DNA from: an uncultured Candidatus Saccharibacteria bacterium
GTDB taxonomy: Bacteria > Patescibacteriota > Saccharimonadia > Saccharimonadales > Saccharimonadaceae
Reading direction: 5' to 3'
NCBI GenBank assembly: GCA_938030095.1
Contig: CALHGK010000014.1
Span: forward strand, 92,734 to 156,733
DNA: 64,000 nucleotides
Shown: in pieces, positions 51,903 to 61,694 of the stretch
How the letters are laid out: the number at the start of each line of letters is the position of its first letter
Numbering within the stretch: position 1 is the stretch's first letter
Translations under genes and position numbers: made by a program
The notes under the pieces: model-generated
What the model saw: the letters and a program-made list of their open reading frames with translations, nothing else
Told to the model about the DNA's origin: nothing
The model's database searches: none

Positions 51903-52118
51903 TTATTTATCCATCTTGCCTTTTACGTAGCCCTTGGTCTCATGAGCTTTGTTTTCGATGTCGTTCGCCTTGTCTTTTACAGTATCGACGGCGTTTTGCG
52001 CAGCGTCTTTGGCCTTCTCAGCTACTTCTTCGGCTTTGTCTTTTGCGTCACTGGCTGCTGCTTTGACTTTAGCTTGTGCGTCATCGGCTTTGGCTTTGAT
52101 ATCATCGGTAAGTCCCAT
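51903..52118 (-). CDS. Small amphipathic helical stress protein (LEA/CsbD-like)
   Basis: A 71-residue protein of repeated Ala/Lys/Asp/Glu heptad-like units (DDIKAKADDAQAKVKAAASD and following AEEVAEKAKDAAQNAVDTVK). The pattern is that of late-embryogenesis-abundant-like or YtxH/CsbD-type stress proteins. GGAGG lies seven bases before the ATG; TATAAT (minus, 52153-52158) gives a short leader. Confidence 0.8.
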   Translation of the reverse strand: MGLTDDIKAKADDAQAKVKAAASDAKDKAEEVAEKAKDAAQNAVDTVKDKANDIENKAHETKGYVKGKMDK

Positions 52119-52211
52119 GTGAGATCCTCCATGGTTAGTGTTAGTACAGTTCTATTATAGCAATGTTGGGCGATAATAGCGAGCCACCTACTAGCGAAAA
52201 GAGAGCTGCTA

Positions 52212-53018
52212 TTATCTTTTACTCACTGCGTCGCTTGAGCTGCTCAGGTATTCTTCTGCATCGCGAATAAGGAAAAGGCTGACGTCGTCGCGGGTTTTGC
52301 CAGCCTTATGGAAGGGTGTGCTGATAACATGGATGAGGATGATCATATACACCAAGACAAAACTAATCAGCCCCACGACCGTCAGACTGGCGACAAATGG
52401 GTCGATATTAGTAATGAGCAAGAGGCCAAGCAACGCCATCACAATGGAGCGCGCCAAGATAGATGCCGAGGGAATAAAGCGAATCCGCTGAATGTAGTCC
52501 ACCCGATGGCGATGGCGGAGCAGTACCGTCTGCTGCTGCTTGAGCTTGACGATGAAGTTGGGCGGCACATTGCCCTGCTCCATCGTGGCAAAATACGGCG
52601 TCAAGCCCCGAATGTCCTGCCGGGCATCGTAAGCCGAGTGGCGCACATCGCTCGAAAACCCTTGAGCCACAGCATGCAGCTGGCGACGAAAACCATCGAG
52701 ATCAAACACCGGATAGCTCTGATGAATCGCCGCAGCGTCATCATACATGTCCTCTAGCAGCGCTGCAAACTCCGCTGGGATCCGCTCCGACTCTTTGTAG
52801 TCTGCAATCGTAGCCGAGAGCAAAAAACCAATCACAAAGGTCACGCTGGATATGACGCTATTATGCAATGAGCTCTGCTCGATCGGCTCCCACCCCAGGC
52901 GATGCAGGACGAACTTCACGCTCACCACCACCGTCGCCACTGCCAGCGCCTGCCAAAAAATCCGCAGGAGCTTACCCCGCTGCTTGATCTGTTTTATCTG
53001 CTTGATAGGTCGATTCAT
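52212..53018 (-). CDS. Bestrophin-like/DUF4239-type membrane protein
   Basis: A 268-residue protein with two hydrophobic pairs: ALAVATVVVSVKFVLHRLGW and VISSVTFVIGFLLSATIADY near the start, and ILARSIVMALLGLLLITNID and ASLTVVGLISFVLVYMIILI near the end. The central 90 residues are helical and soluble. This two-plus-two layout resembles bestrophin-like or DUF4239 proteins. Minus-strand TATAAT (53028-53033) ends nine bases before the ATG. Confidence 0.7.
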   Translation of the reverse strand: MNRPIKQIKQIKQRGKLLRIFWQALAVATVVVSVKFVLHRLGWEPIEQSSLHNSVISSVTFVIGFLLSATIADYKESERIPAEFAALLEDMYDDAAAIHQSYPVFDLDGFRRQLHAVAQGFSSDVRHSAYDARQDIRGLTPYFATMEQGNVPPNFIVKLKQQQTVLLRHRHRVDYIQRIRFIPSASILARSIVMALLGLLLITNIDPFVASLTVVGLISFVLVYMIILIHVISTPFHKAGKTRDDVSLFLIRDAEEYLSSSSDAVSKR

Positions 53019-53408
53019 AATTTCTTTATTATACCGTATCTGGCGAGGAGAGCAATTGTCTTGCCTAGCAATATGACAAAACCTAATGCGGCAATTTATT
53101 ATTCATTGTGTGAGATAAACCAAGCACGCTCCATGCTGACTTATGCTATACCCATACCCCTACTCCCCTTATAGGTCGCCCCTATGACGCGGCGCAAGCT
53201 CCTCCACCGAGGCAACATCGCGTAGCTATGGGAAATATCTCGCCCACAAAGACACACTGTGCCTCGGGCGGAATCATTCGAGCATGGGATGGAATGGTAC
53301 GTTGTGTCATGATGGTATTGTAGCATTGTTCGCGCCTCCACGTATTTCTCACTGCACCCATCTTCCAAAAATTCGCCCCCGCACCCCATATCTGCTACAA
53401 TAATCCTT
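53019..53408. other. Intergenic region with repeated TACCCC motif
   Basis: 390 bases between divergent genes. TACCCATACCCCTACTCCCC near 53149-53168 repeats a motif of other gaps. TACAAT for hpt is at its right end. No gene. Confidence 0.4.
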
Positions 53409-53945
53409 ATGCATAATGATATCGAAACAATCCTCTTTACCAAAGATGACATTGCGCGCGCTGTGGCGCGCCTGGGCCAGCAGCTGAGCCAGGAGTACGC
53501 CGATAAAAACCCGCTGGTGGTGGGGATTTTGCGCGGGGCGGCACCCTTTATGATCGACCTAGTGCGGGCGATGGATTGCATGCTAGAAATCGACTTTATG
53601 GACGTTTCGAGCTATGGCGATGAGCTGACCTCGACCGGCAATGTGCGCATCCTCAAAGACCTCGATACAGATGTGGCTGGCCGGCATGTGCTGCTGGTAG
53701 AAGACATTGTGGATACGGGCCACACCGCTCAGGCGTTGTTTGATTTATTTGCCGAGCGCCACACCGCCAGCACCAAGCTCTGCACTCTGCTGGATAAGCC
53801 CGAGCGCCGCACGGTGGATGTGCAGGCCGATTACATCGGCATCCCCACCCCCAATGAATTCGTGGTGGGCTACGGCCTGGACTACCGCCAGCACTACCGC
53901 AACTTGCCGTATATTGGCGTGCTGAAGCCTGGGGTGTATCAGTAA
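53409..53945 (+). CDS. hpt: Hypoxanthine phosphoribosyltransferase
   Basis: A 178-residue PRTase: VVGILRGAAPFMIDLVRAM, MDVSSYGDELTSTGNVRILKDL and the PRPP motif VLLVEDIVDTGHTAQALF. It salvages hypoxanthine and guanine. TACAAT (53396-53401) ends seven bases before the ATG, so it is probably leaderless. Confidence 0.97.
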   Translation: MHNDIETILFTKDDIARAVARLGQQLSQEYADKNPLVVGILRGAAPFMIDLVRAMDCMLEIDFMDVSSYGDELTSTGNVRILKDLDTDVAGRHVLLVEDIVDTGHTAQALFDLFAERHTASTKLCTLLDKPERRTVDVQADYIGIPTPNEFVVGYGLDYRQHYRNLPYIGVLKPGVYQ

Positions 53946-53957
53946 GAGTGCTCTACG

Positions 53958-54511
53958 CTATATTGGGCGGCCACTACGATCGATACCTGTCGTGTCGACC
54001 TTGCCTTGCCAGTCTTCAGGTATAAGAAGCTGTGTATCAGGATGCTGCGCAGTCGGTGGCAGATCTGCTAGCTGCTTTGCGTCAATCACAAGCGCATACT
54101 TCATCCCAAGCATTGCTGTGCGGACAATGGCGTCGGTCGTTGCGGCAGATACCTCTGCCTGTTGGAAGCGCTCTGCCTGCAAGTCGTAAGAAGCGCCATA
54201 AGCATCTTGCTCGGCCTTGTCTGGATTATAGCGCCCAAACGCAAAACCAAGTGTATAAGCAAAATCCTCTGGTAATACCAGATATGAGTCCTTAGATTCA
54301 AAGCCAATCGCAGCTCGCAAATCCTTATGATGCGGCTGATTCCCTACCCCGATTCTGCCACATAGACATCACCCGCACTTCGGTGTAGACCATACCACAC
54401 ACCAAGGCGTGCCTTATCCGCATCATCGTTTGCTCGCAAATTGCGCAGATGTATCTGCACGTTGGGTTCTTCAGGTGATGGGTGTGCTGATGTTTGGAAC
54501 TTCTCTGTCAT
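53958..54511 (-). pseudogene. Hypothetical gene interrupted by a frameshift near 54347
   Basis: ATG 54511, eight bases after minus-strand TATAAT (54520-54525), starts MTEKFQTSAHPSPEEPNVQI and runs 55 codons to TAG just past a G4 run (minus strand, 54347-54350). The next frame continues GNQPHHKDLRAAIGFESKDSY to the stop at 53958 in a style that fits straight on (AGDVYVAESG then VGNQPHH). One additional G would join them into a 185-codon gene. It may be a pseudogene, a sequencing error or a frameshifting gene. Product unknown. Confidence 0.55.
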
Positions 54512-54573
54512 GGAGATAGATTATATCACAAGGTGGTAGTGTATGCGAACAAGTGAGAATTTATAGATAAAAC

Positions 54574-54599
54574 AAAAAGGCGTGTTTCGTAAACACGCC
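54574..54599 (-). terminator. Terminator downstream of the DUF3800 gene
   Basis: GGCGTGTTT (54579-54587) pairs with AAACACGCC (54591-54599); an A-run precedes it on the plus strand, giving a U-run on the minus strand. Confidence 0.8.
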
Positions 54600-54769
54600 A
54601 CAGATGCATATTGCCAGGTAATGTTCTATGGAAAATTATTTCTTGCACTACTTCACTTACCGGTAAATAAGCTGACAATATGACTGACTCCACTGTCTAG
54701 TATAGACTACTCACTACCTCTATACAATAGACTTAATTTATCAGAGAAAGGAGCAGTGTGTTAAACGTA

Positions 54770-55537
54770 TTATTCAAAGCCGTGCGCCAAATCACACACG
54801 GTAATCAACTCACCATTGACAATACGGAGCTTGGCAATACTAAGATTATGTAGCGCCTCCTTTTGCGGTGGGCGTCGATACTGAATGGGTTTAGTATAGG
54901 TCTGGTTGATGAGTCGAGCAATATAGTCTATCATCTGGATGCCGTAGTGACTCTGCGGTTCAACCGGTACGATTTCTATTTTGTGGCGAAACTGAGCCAT
55001 TGGGCATCGCTGCTCATTGCTGAGTTGTGTGTGTAGATATTTTTCTATCTCACGAGCAGCCGCTGCCTTCATTGTCTTATTGCTCACCACAATGCGCACA
55101 TCGTCGTCATATTGCAAAGCCCACTGCCTAATAAGACGGCATAAGATCCTCCGTCGTATCTTACGCCGCACATGTCGATTGTATTGATAGACTGATGACC
55201 ATACCGTCTTATCGACAACTGTATAAGCAAGTCGATGATCTGCCCGTGCCGATAAGCTTGTAACAATGTGCCGCTGAGCGCGCTGCTTTATAAGAGATGG
55301 AATGCTATCATAAAATGAAGGATTCCTGGGGTTTTTATTTATATGCAGATAATTCCTATACTGCGTTTGGTTTGCTAATTGAAGTTGATGCATTGCAGAT
55401 GCATTTACCCGCCGAATCAAATTCTTCATCCGCTTGAGCGCTCTGTCGTCATCAATCATAAGTGCTGCCATGACGAAGTAGGGCTCGTGGGAGCCAAAGC
55501 CTAGCGTACCGGATTCGTCAATGCAGATTGTTTTCAT
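54770..55537 (-). CDS. DUF3800-family protein
   Basis: Start at ATG 55537 (MKTICIDESGTLGFGSHEPYFVMAAL). The 255-residue protein has IDESGTLGFG near the start and a late GIQMIDYIARLINQTY, which match the DUF3800 pattern (a RNase H-like fold with acidic residues). Such proteins occur in phages and mobile defence islands. It is very basic in the middle (RRKIRRRILCRLIRQW). No partner is adjacent. Confidence 0.85.
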   Translation of the reverse strand: MKTICIDESGTLGFGSHEPYFVMAALMIDDDRALKRMKNLIRRVNASAMHQLQLANQTQYRNYLHINKNPRNPSFYDSIPSLIKQRAQRHIVTSLSARADHRLAYTVVDKTVWSSVYQYNRHVRRKIRRRILCRLIRQWALQYDDDVRIVVSNKTMKAAAAREIEKYLHTQLSNEQRCPMAQFRHKIEIVPVEPQSHYGIQMIDYIARLINQTYTKPIQYRRPPQKEALHNLSIAKLRIVNGELITVCDLAHGFE

Positions 55538-55695
55538 CTCGTATAGTCCCTGTTTGGTATTATCCCTATAATAATACAAAGTAGCCACATGTGCAAACCC
55601 ACTCCTGGCACTCTATGTTGCCATTAATCAAGAACACCGAACAACCCCACACTATCGCTAGCATGGGGTTGCTTGTGTATACTGCGGGGCGTAAC

Positions 55696-56556
55696 TTAGT
55701 TATCGAACGTCCCAACGATGTTGACGTGGTTTCGTATGCCATCGCCTCGTGCTTCGTTGGTCACCACTACCGAGCCATAGGTAGCGCGCTGTGGGTACTG
55801 CGGCGAGGCCCAGTTGGTCTCGGGGATGCCCTCGATGGTGCGGTCGGTGGCGCGCAGGGTGAGCACGCCAGTGTCTTGTGGCTTGGTTGTGACGCGGCGC
55901 AACGCATGGAACCACTCTGGTGTTTGCTGTGCCTTGGCATAGCCGTGCCACCAGCGCTGGCCGGGCTGAGCAATCTTGGCACCGCGGCGTGGCGTGCTCC
56001 ACTGCCAGCTGGATGCCCAGATGGCTTTGTCATTCTTGTCGTACACGACGATATTGCGGTCGCCCTGGAAGGCCAGGCGTGCACCCTTGCCCTGGGTGTT
56101 GGATGCCCACTGGGCCGTACCGGTGTGGCTATAGAGTACGAGGTTTCCATCCTTTTGGAAGGTAAGAAGAAGCTCGCGGCCACCCGTCGTCTTGCCACTA
56201 CTCAAGCAGAAGTTGCCTGGCGCAAAGTTGACCGTCTTGCTGCCCCAGACAAAGCGCCCGCTGTTGGCAAATGCTTCGTTAGACGCCCAGTCGTACACCT
56301 CTGTGCCGGCCACCACCCAGCCATGCTGCTGGCGAAAGCTGTTGGTTGCATCGGCGCTGTGATCCTCTGGGTAGCCCTCCGGCATCTTCCAGTAGGCATA
56401 TGCATTGGCCGCTTTGACCTGCCCTACCACTGTACTACACGCCTCACGTGCTGCACTGAGCTCTTGCTCGGTAGCATGAGCTGGCGCACCACTCAGGCAC
56501 ACCATGGCTGCGGCCACTGCTACGCCTGCCAGCGAATAGTTAATTAACTTCGTCAT
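55696..56556 (-). CDS. Secreted bulb-type (B-lectin) protein
   Basis: A 286-residue protein with a Sec signal peptide (YSLAGVAVAAAMVCLSG then APAHA). In the mature part two B-lectin units are visible: FQKDGNLVLYSHTGTAQWAS and FQGDRNIVVYDKNDKAIWAS, each with a QxDxNxVxY-type mannose-binding motif (first Q, second Q). A C-terminal region of about 90 residues follows. AGGAGG lies four bases before the ATG. It is likely exported and could bind host-cell or matrix glycans. It stands next to the surface-anchored proteins. Confidence 0.85.
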   Translation of the reverse strand: MTKLINYSLAGVAVAAAMVCLSGAPAHATEQELSAAREACSTVVGQVKAANAYAYWKMPEGYPEDHSADATNSFRQQHGWVVAGTEVYDWASNEAFANSGRFVWGSKTVNFAPGNFCLSSGKTTGGRELLLTFQKDGNLVLYSHTGTAQWASNTQGKGARLAFQGDRNIVVYDKNDKAIWASSWQWSTPRRGAKIAQPGQRWWHGYAKAQQTPEWFHALRRVTTKPQDTGVLTLRATDRTIEGIPETNWASPQYPQRATYGSVVVTNEARGDGIRNHVNIVGTFDN

Positions 56557-56861
56557 ACACCCTCCTGTGTGTTAGGTTGTTGTGCCTCTAGTATACCCCA
56601 CTATCCTCTGTTGTAATAGCCCAAAAGACCACCCCTTATTACCCCATCTCTGTTGCGGTGTAAAAACCACATCGTGCTGTGGAAATCACGTGGATAACTG
56701 CCCACACTGCGAGAATATACAGTGCTCTCTCGCCCTGGCAAAAATCTGCACTATGCAGCGAGTCTTGCAAGATTATGGGCCTAACCCCTTGCAAAAAACT
56801 AACCATAAGCGTTATAATCATAGCCATAACGTTTTTAGACAAAAACAGGGGGGACAAAACG
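56557..56861. other. Intergenic region upstream of the GH16 gene
   Basis: 305 bases: CCTCTGTT at 56605-56612, TATAAT at 56814-56819, and the SD AGGGGGG near 56848. The TATAAT and SD belong to the GH16 gene. Nothing else is seen. Confidence 0.6.
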
Positions 56862-59549
56862 GTGATAAAAAAAGCAATTATTGTGCTTGCGGCACTTGGT
56901 AGTGTTGTGTTGCTTGCACTTCTCTATCATGGCACGACGCATGCCGACCAATGGGGTATGGTGTGGCACGACGAGTTTACTGGCTCGGCTGTGTCTGGCG
57001 AGTGGGACATACTGAAGCAAAATACTGATAATTTGCGCAATACCCACCTCGCCTACAGCCCAAATAATCTCAAGGTTGCCAACAGCCATCTCGAGATTAC
57101 CACGCAGCGCCATTGTGTGAGCAATTTGAACGAACCACTCACCAGTGCCAACATGAGTGAGCAGCCCTGCCCCAGCGGCACCACAACGCGCTACCTCAGT
57201 GGACGAGTCAAAAACAAGGGCAAGGTTGTGGACGGCACCAAGCCATTCCGAGCCGAGATTCGCGCGAAGTTTAATTGGAATGGCAAGCGTGGCACACGGC
57301 CATCGCTGTGGATGGTAAGTGGCAATACCCTGCAAAACTGCAACGACAACCCCAAGGCCAACGACCCATATGGCGAGCTAGATATCATCGAGTGGTACTC
57401 ATCTACACCAAATTACGCGTGGTCTACCACACACATGTCGTGCTACCACCATGGTGTCGATGCCAAATGGAAGACTGGCTGGCGGACACGTGCCCTATCG
57501 CACAGTGGCGAGCACTATGCTGGTGCGCGGCCAGGCTCGTTTGCGTACGAGTGGCACACCTGGGCAGTAGAGTATGATGGTACGACGGTCAAGTACTTTG
57601 TAGACGACCAGCCCATCAAGGTATATCGCTACCATGTGAGCCCTACCGACGATGGCAACATCTTCCCTAGAAAGGATGCTGAGCCACTGACGAAGGTCGC
57701 CAGCCAGGAGAATATCAATGGTGCATTCCACCGTGGCTGGCAATTCATCCTCAATGACTATGTCGAGATTAGCAAAAATCTCAGCCCTATCGACCCGTCT
57801 GAGCCATTCCCTACACAGACGATGCTGATCGACTATGTGCGCGTCTTCCAAAAGGGTGCGGGTACGCAGCCACCCGAGACGCCAGTGCCAGCAACCGGCA
57901 CGAAATGGACCAAGCAGACTGCCGCCGGTGACCGCAAATGGTCTGCCCTTGCTAGCTCAGCTGATGGAAGCAAGCTTGCGGCCACTGCCTGGGGTGGCAC
58001 AATCCACACCTCGCAAGACGGCGGTGCGACGTGGACGGAGCAGCCAAAGTCGGAAGTGCGCAACTGGGTGAGCATCGCGAGCTCGGCTGATGGGAGCAAG
58101 CTTGCGGCACTCTACGATTGGGGTGGCTACATTATGACATCGCAAGACGGTGGTGCAACATGGCACAAGCATGCGATGAGCGGGACAATCAACTGGATGT
58201 CGATCGCGAGCTCGGCTGATGGGAGCAAGCTCGTAGCCGTCGCTAAAGATCACACTATCTATACCTCACGCGATGGTGGTGCAACGTGGACGGAGCAGCC
58301 AAAGTCGGGCAGCCGCAAATGGCGCGCCGTCACAAGCTCGGCCGATGGCAACAAACTAGCTGCGGTCGTCGAAGACGGTGCCATCTACACCTCTTCGAAC
58401 GGTGGTGCAACGTGGACAGAACGCACCCAAGCTGGCAACCGCACCTGGACATCGATCGCTAGCTCGCCCGATGGCACAAAGCTGGTAGCAACAGCTGCTG
58501 GCGGTAACGTCTACATCTCGACCAATGGTGGCGCGACGTGGACGGAGCGCAGTGTGGACGGCCGGCACAACTGGACAGCAGCAACCATCTCGGCCGATGG
58601 CAGCACCCTCGCTGCAACAGCTGGCGGTGGTGGTTATATCTACGTATCGACCGATGGCGGTACGACGTGGACCACCCAGACATCGGCTGGCACACCCAAC
58701 TGGTCTGCTCTTGCTAGCTCGGCCGATGGGAGCAAGCTTGCAGCCGCTGTCTATGGTGGCATGGTGTACACCACTACTCAACAGGTAGAGGACGGTACAC
58801 TGGCCGCTGCCGAGGCTGCTCTAGCTCGAGCCGAAGCCAGCAAGAGCCCTGCGGATATTGCTGCTGCTCAAGCCCGCATTGCTGCCGTCAAGGATGCACA
58901 CAAAAAAGCCGCTCTCCAAGCTCGGCTAAACGCCATCACATCAGCTCCATCTATAACAACACCCAAGCAGCCCACACAGCCGACCAACTCAACTACCATC
59001 CCTCAGCCGCTCGGCAGTGCAGTATCGCTTGCTACAGCCGGTACACCCTGCAGCCACATTGCTTCGGCCGAGCCAGCAGCTGCTCCCCAGCAGTACCAAG
59101 GCCGGATTCTGCGCAATAGCATTCGCTTCACCATCACCTGTGCTGGGCGCACAACGCGCACTGGCTACACCACTCATGTCGCACTGACACTCAGCACGCG
59201 CTATCGCGACCCAAGCCGCCTCACCGTGCTCAAGCTGGCCAAAGGTGGCTCAGTCATCGAAGACATCACAAACCGGATCAACTTTGGCACAAACCCGAGC
59301 GGTACACGCACAACGATTGCCTACGATGTGACCGACGGTGGCTTTGGCGACGAAGACGGCACTGCCAACGGCACGATCCTCGACCCCATCGCCATCTACG
59401 AAGATACATCGCACACCGGCTCTACCAGCAACTCATCGCGGCCTAGTGGCCTCCTTGCCAACACTGGCGACAGCCTCCTCCCCACCGCCCTTGCTGCAAT
59501 TACACTAGGCAGCGGCGGAGTGTGGATGCTCCGCAGGCGGCGCTCGTAG
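56862..59549 (+). CDS. Surface protein: GH16 glycosidase, propeller-type repeats and LAxTG anchor
   Basis: Start at GTG 56862 (VIKKAIIVLAALGSVVLLAL), after AGGGGGG, because the signal peptide begins there. The first 270 mature residues are a GH16 fold with the catalytic motif ELDIIEW (ExDxxE). About seven repeats of roughly 40 residues follow (ASSADGSKLAA...DGGATWTEQ), like BNR/Ycf48 propeller blades. A helical, Ala-rich linker and an Ig-like domain lead to LANTGDS, a hydrophobic stretch and RRRR, a LAxTG sorting signal. It probably cleaves beta-glucans at the cell surface and binds through the propeller. Confidence 0.9.
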   Translation: MIKKAIIVLAALGSVVLLALLYHGTTHADQWGMVWHDEFTGSAVSGEWDILKQNTDNLRNTHLAYSPNNLKVANSHLEITTQRHCVSNLNEPLTSANMSEQPCPSGTTTRYLSGRVKNKGKVVDGTKPFRAEIRAKFNWNGKRGTRPSLWMVSGNTLQNCNDNPKANDPYGELDIIEWYSSTPNYAWSTTHMSCYHHGVDAKWKTGWRTRALSHSGEHYAGARPGSFAYEWHTWAVEYDGTTVKYFVDDQPIKVYRYHVSPTDDGNIFPRKDAEPLTKVASQENINGAFHRGWQFILNDYVEISKNLSPIDPSEPFPTQTMLIDYVRVFQKGAGTQPPETPVPATGTKWTKQTAAGDRKWSALASSADGSKLAATAWGGTIHTSQDGGATWTEQPKSEVRNWVSIASSADGSKLAALYDWGGYIMTSQDGGATWHKHAMSGTINWMSIASSADGSKLVAVAKDHTIYTSRDGGATWTEQPKSGSRKWRAVTSSADGNKLAAVVEDGAIYTSSNGGATWTERTQAGNRTWTSIASSPDGTKLVATAAGGNVYISTNGGATWTERSVDGRHNWTAATISADGSTLAATAGGGGYIYVSTDGGTTWTTQTSAGTPNWSALASSADGSKLAAAVYGGMVYTTTQQVEDGTLAAAEAALARAEASKSPADIAAAQARIAAVKDAHKKAALQARLNAITSAPSITTPKQPTQPTNSTTIPQPLGSAVSLATAGTPCSHIASAEPAAAPQQYQGRILRNSIRFTITCAGRTTRTGYTTHVALTLSTRYRDPSRLTVLKLAKGGSVIEDITNRINFGTNPSGTRTTIAYDVTDGGFGDEDGTANGTILDPIAIYEDTSHTGSTSNSSRPSGLLANTGDSLLPTALAAITLGSGGVWMLRRRRS

Positions 59550-59577
59550 CGCACTACTACCCCGCACAGGTACACCT

Positions 59578-59609
59578 CGGCTTGGATACTATGCTATCCA
59601 AGCCGATTT
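59578..59609 (+). terminator. Terminator of the GH16 surface gene
   Basis: CGGCTTGGATA (59578-59588) pairs with TATCCAAGCCG (59595-59605), followed by ATTTCTTTT. Confidence 0.85.
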
Positions 59610-60141
59610 CTTTTGCCTCCTCGCGTGTATTAGTCTGTATATATAAGCTTGCTGGTAAGAGCGAGATACACGTATTAGCAGTGTGGGGTTGGCGCTCTAG
59701 CTATTCCCACACTGCTTTGGGCAAGAATAAGAGCAAGCTATGCGATATTTCCCCTCCAGCCCAAACTGCCCTCAATAGGCGCAGTGCTATTCGTTGGCCC
59801 GATGCGATCGCTCACGCCGTCATTGATGCGCTCACAAGGCTGGTGCACTAGTGATCGGCACCAAGACACGCCACACGGGAGGTAAGCTCTATCGGCGGCC
59901 ACCATCTCTAGCATCATAACCGCGCACAGCCAAAGGCCGCACCAACACGGTCGTGGCCCACCTATTCTCACCCAAGAGCCCCTAGCAGCGCGCTAGTGCT
60001 GGCATTCTACCTATATAAGGTGTTTCCTTGCTGCTTATGCTCAAGCACAGCTATGCCATATCACCACTACGTCAGTACCCAAGCCGCTCAATATAATATA
60101 ATTACTCTAATACAGGCCACACTCTACCCTGCCAACCAAAA

Positions 60142-60172
60142 AAGAGAAAGGCATACGGTATGCCTTTCTCTT
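60142..60172 (-). terminator. Terminator of the propeller/LADTG gene
   Basis: AAGAGAAAGGCATA (60142-60155) pairs with TATGCCTTTCTCTT (60159-60172); A-rich sequence to the left gives a U-run on the minus strand. Confidence 0.85.
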
Positions 60173-60200
60173 GGGTATAGAGACGCTGTGGTACAGTGCT

Positions 60201-61694
60201 CTAGTTCTTGCGGCTCTTGACGAACCAGAAGCTCCCGGCGCCAAGACCACTGGCTGCGAGTGCAGCAACGAGCCATACGCTGTCGCCGGTGTCGGCGAGA
60301 GCTGGACCTTCGTGCTTAGCAGGAGCGGCAGCCTCTGCTGCTGGTTTAGCTGCAGGTGCTGGGTTGGCTGCTGGTGCTTGCTCTGCAGCCGGAGCCGGCT
60401 CTGCTGCTGGTGCAGGTTCTACGGCTGGCTCAGCTGGGGCTGGATTTGCAGGCGCGGGTGTAGCAGGTGCAGGATTAGCAGGTGCCGGGGTAGCTGGTGC
60501 AGGTGTGGCCGGAGCGGGTGTAGCAGGCGCAGGATTTGCGGGCGCGGGGTTTGCTGGGGCAGGATTTACTGGAGCTGGGTTAGCCGGAGCTGGGTTGGCA
60601 GGCGCAGGGTTAGCTGGAGCTGGATTTGCGGGCGCTGGGTTGGCCGGAGCTGGCTGCACAACTGGCTTGTCCTTAGCTGTTGCTGTGTTAATGTTGCCAC
60701 CGTTGAGTGCTGCAGCGAGGTTGGCCCCGTCGTTCGACATAACAACAGCCGACCACGCACCGGTAGCAGCGCTGTCATTTTCCATCCAGGTTGCACCACC
60801 GTCATCTGAAGTGTAGATCTTGCCACCATTGACGGTTGCGGCGAGCTTCATACCATCAGCCGAGCTAGCGATTGATGTCCACTTCTGTGGGGTTGATGCA
60901 GCTTGCTCTTTCCAAGTAACACCGCCGTCTGTCGAGGTGTGAATCTTGCCACCATTGACGGTTGCAGCGAGCTTCATGCCATCGGCTGAGCTAGCGATCG
61001 ATGTCCACTTCTGAGTGCCAGCGGCTGCTTGCTCTGTCCAGGTGACACCGCTGTCTGTCGAGGTGTAGACAACACCGTCGGCAACAGTCGCGGCAAGCTT
61101 GGTGCCATCAGCCGAGCCGGCGATCGATGTCCACTTCTTCGCACCTGGGTTGGCTTGCTCTTTCCAGCTTGCGCCAGAGTTGGTAGAGGTAAATACCCCA
61201 CGGTTGGTTGCCACAGCAGCGAGCTTGGTGCCATCGGCCGAGCTCGTCACAGACACCCAGTCACCAGCAGCTCCTGGGAGACCATTTTTCGTCCAGGTAG
61301 CACCTGAGTCATTCGAAGTGTACATGTAGCCACCCCATTGGTAAAAGGCAGCGATCTTACTACCATCAGCCGAGCTGGCAAGAGCCGTCCACTTTTGCGG
61401 CGCAGGAAGGCCGGTTATTGGTCGTTCCATCCAGGTGACACCACTGTCTGTCGAGGTGTAGACATTCCCGACATTCACTGCTGCAACAAGCTTGGTGCCG
61501 TCTGTCGAGCCAGCCATTGCCGACCAGTTCTTTGTACCAGAGCCAGCTTGCTCCTTCCAAGCTACCTCTTGGGCGGCCCGTGTAGGCTGGGCAAACAATG
61601 CCACCATGGCAGCTACCGCCACCAGGCACCCAGCCTGAGACACGCGAGCGAGCGTTCTCCATTTATTATACTTTGCTTGCCTGAGTTCCCTCAT
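60201..61694 (-). CDS. Surface protein: propeller-type repeats, Pro-rich stalk, LADTG anchor
   Basis: Start at ATG 61694 (MRELRQAKYNKWRT), eight bases after AAGGAGGG. A signal peptide (AGCLVAVAAMVALFAQPTRA) precedes six or seven blades like those of the GH16 protein (SSADGTKLAA...STDSGVTWTEQ). A stalk of many PANPA and PATPA units follows, then PAAEPAPAAE, LADTGDS, a hydrophobic stretch and KSRKN. LADTG is a LAxTG sorting signal, as used by class E sortases of Actinobacteria. No sortase is in the window. It may expose the propeller beyond the wall for contact with a host or partner. Confidence 0.9.
   Translation of the reverse strand: MRELRQAKYNKWRTLARVSQAGCLVAVAAMVALFAQPTRAAQEVAWKEQAGSGTKNWSAMAGSTDGTKLVAAVNVGNVYTSTDSGVTWMERPITGLPAPQKWTALASSADGSKIAAFYQWGGYMYTSNDSGATWTKNGLPGAAGDWVSVTSSADGTKLAAVATNRGVFTSTNSGASWKEQANPGAKKWTSIAGSADGTKLAATVADGVVYTSTDSGVTWTEQAAAGTQKWTSIASSADGMKLAATVNGGKIHTSTDGGVTWKEQAASTPQKWTSIASSADGMKLAATVNGGKIYTSDDGGATWMENDSAATGAWSAVVMSNDGANLAAALNGGNINTATAKDKPVVQPAPANPAPANPAPANPAPANPAPANPAPVNPAPANPAPANPAPATPAPATPAPATPAPANPAPATPAPANPAPAEPAVEPAPAAEPAPAAEQAPAANPAPAAKPAAEAAAPAKHEGPALADTGDSVWLVAALAASGLGAGSFWFVKSRKN

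Larger units (their letters stand above)
59550..60200. other. Intergenic region between convergent surface genes
   Basis: 650 bases holding a terminator at each end (59578-59609 and 60142-60172). Between them no frame looks coding and no strong structure stands out. Confidence 0.5.
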
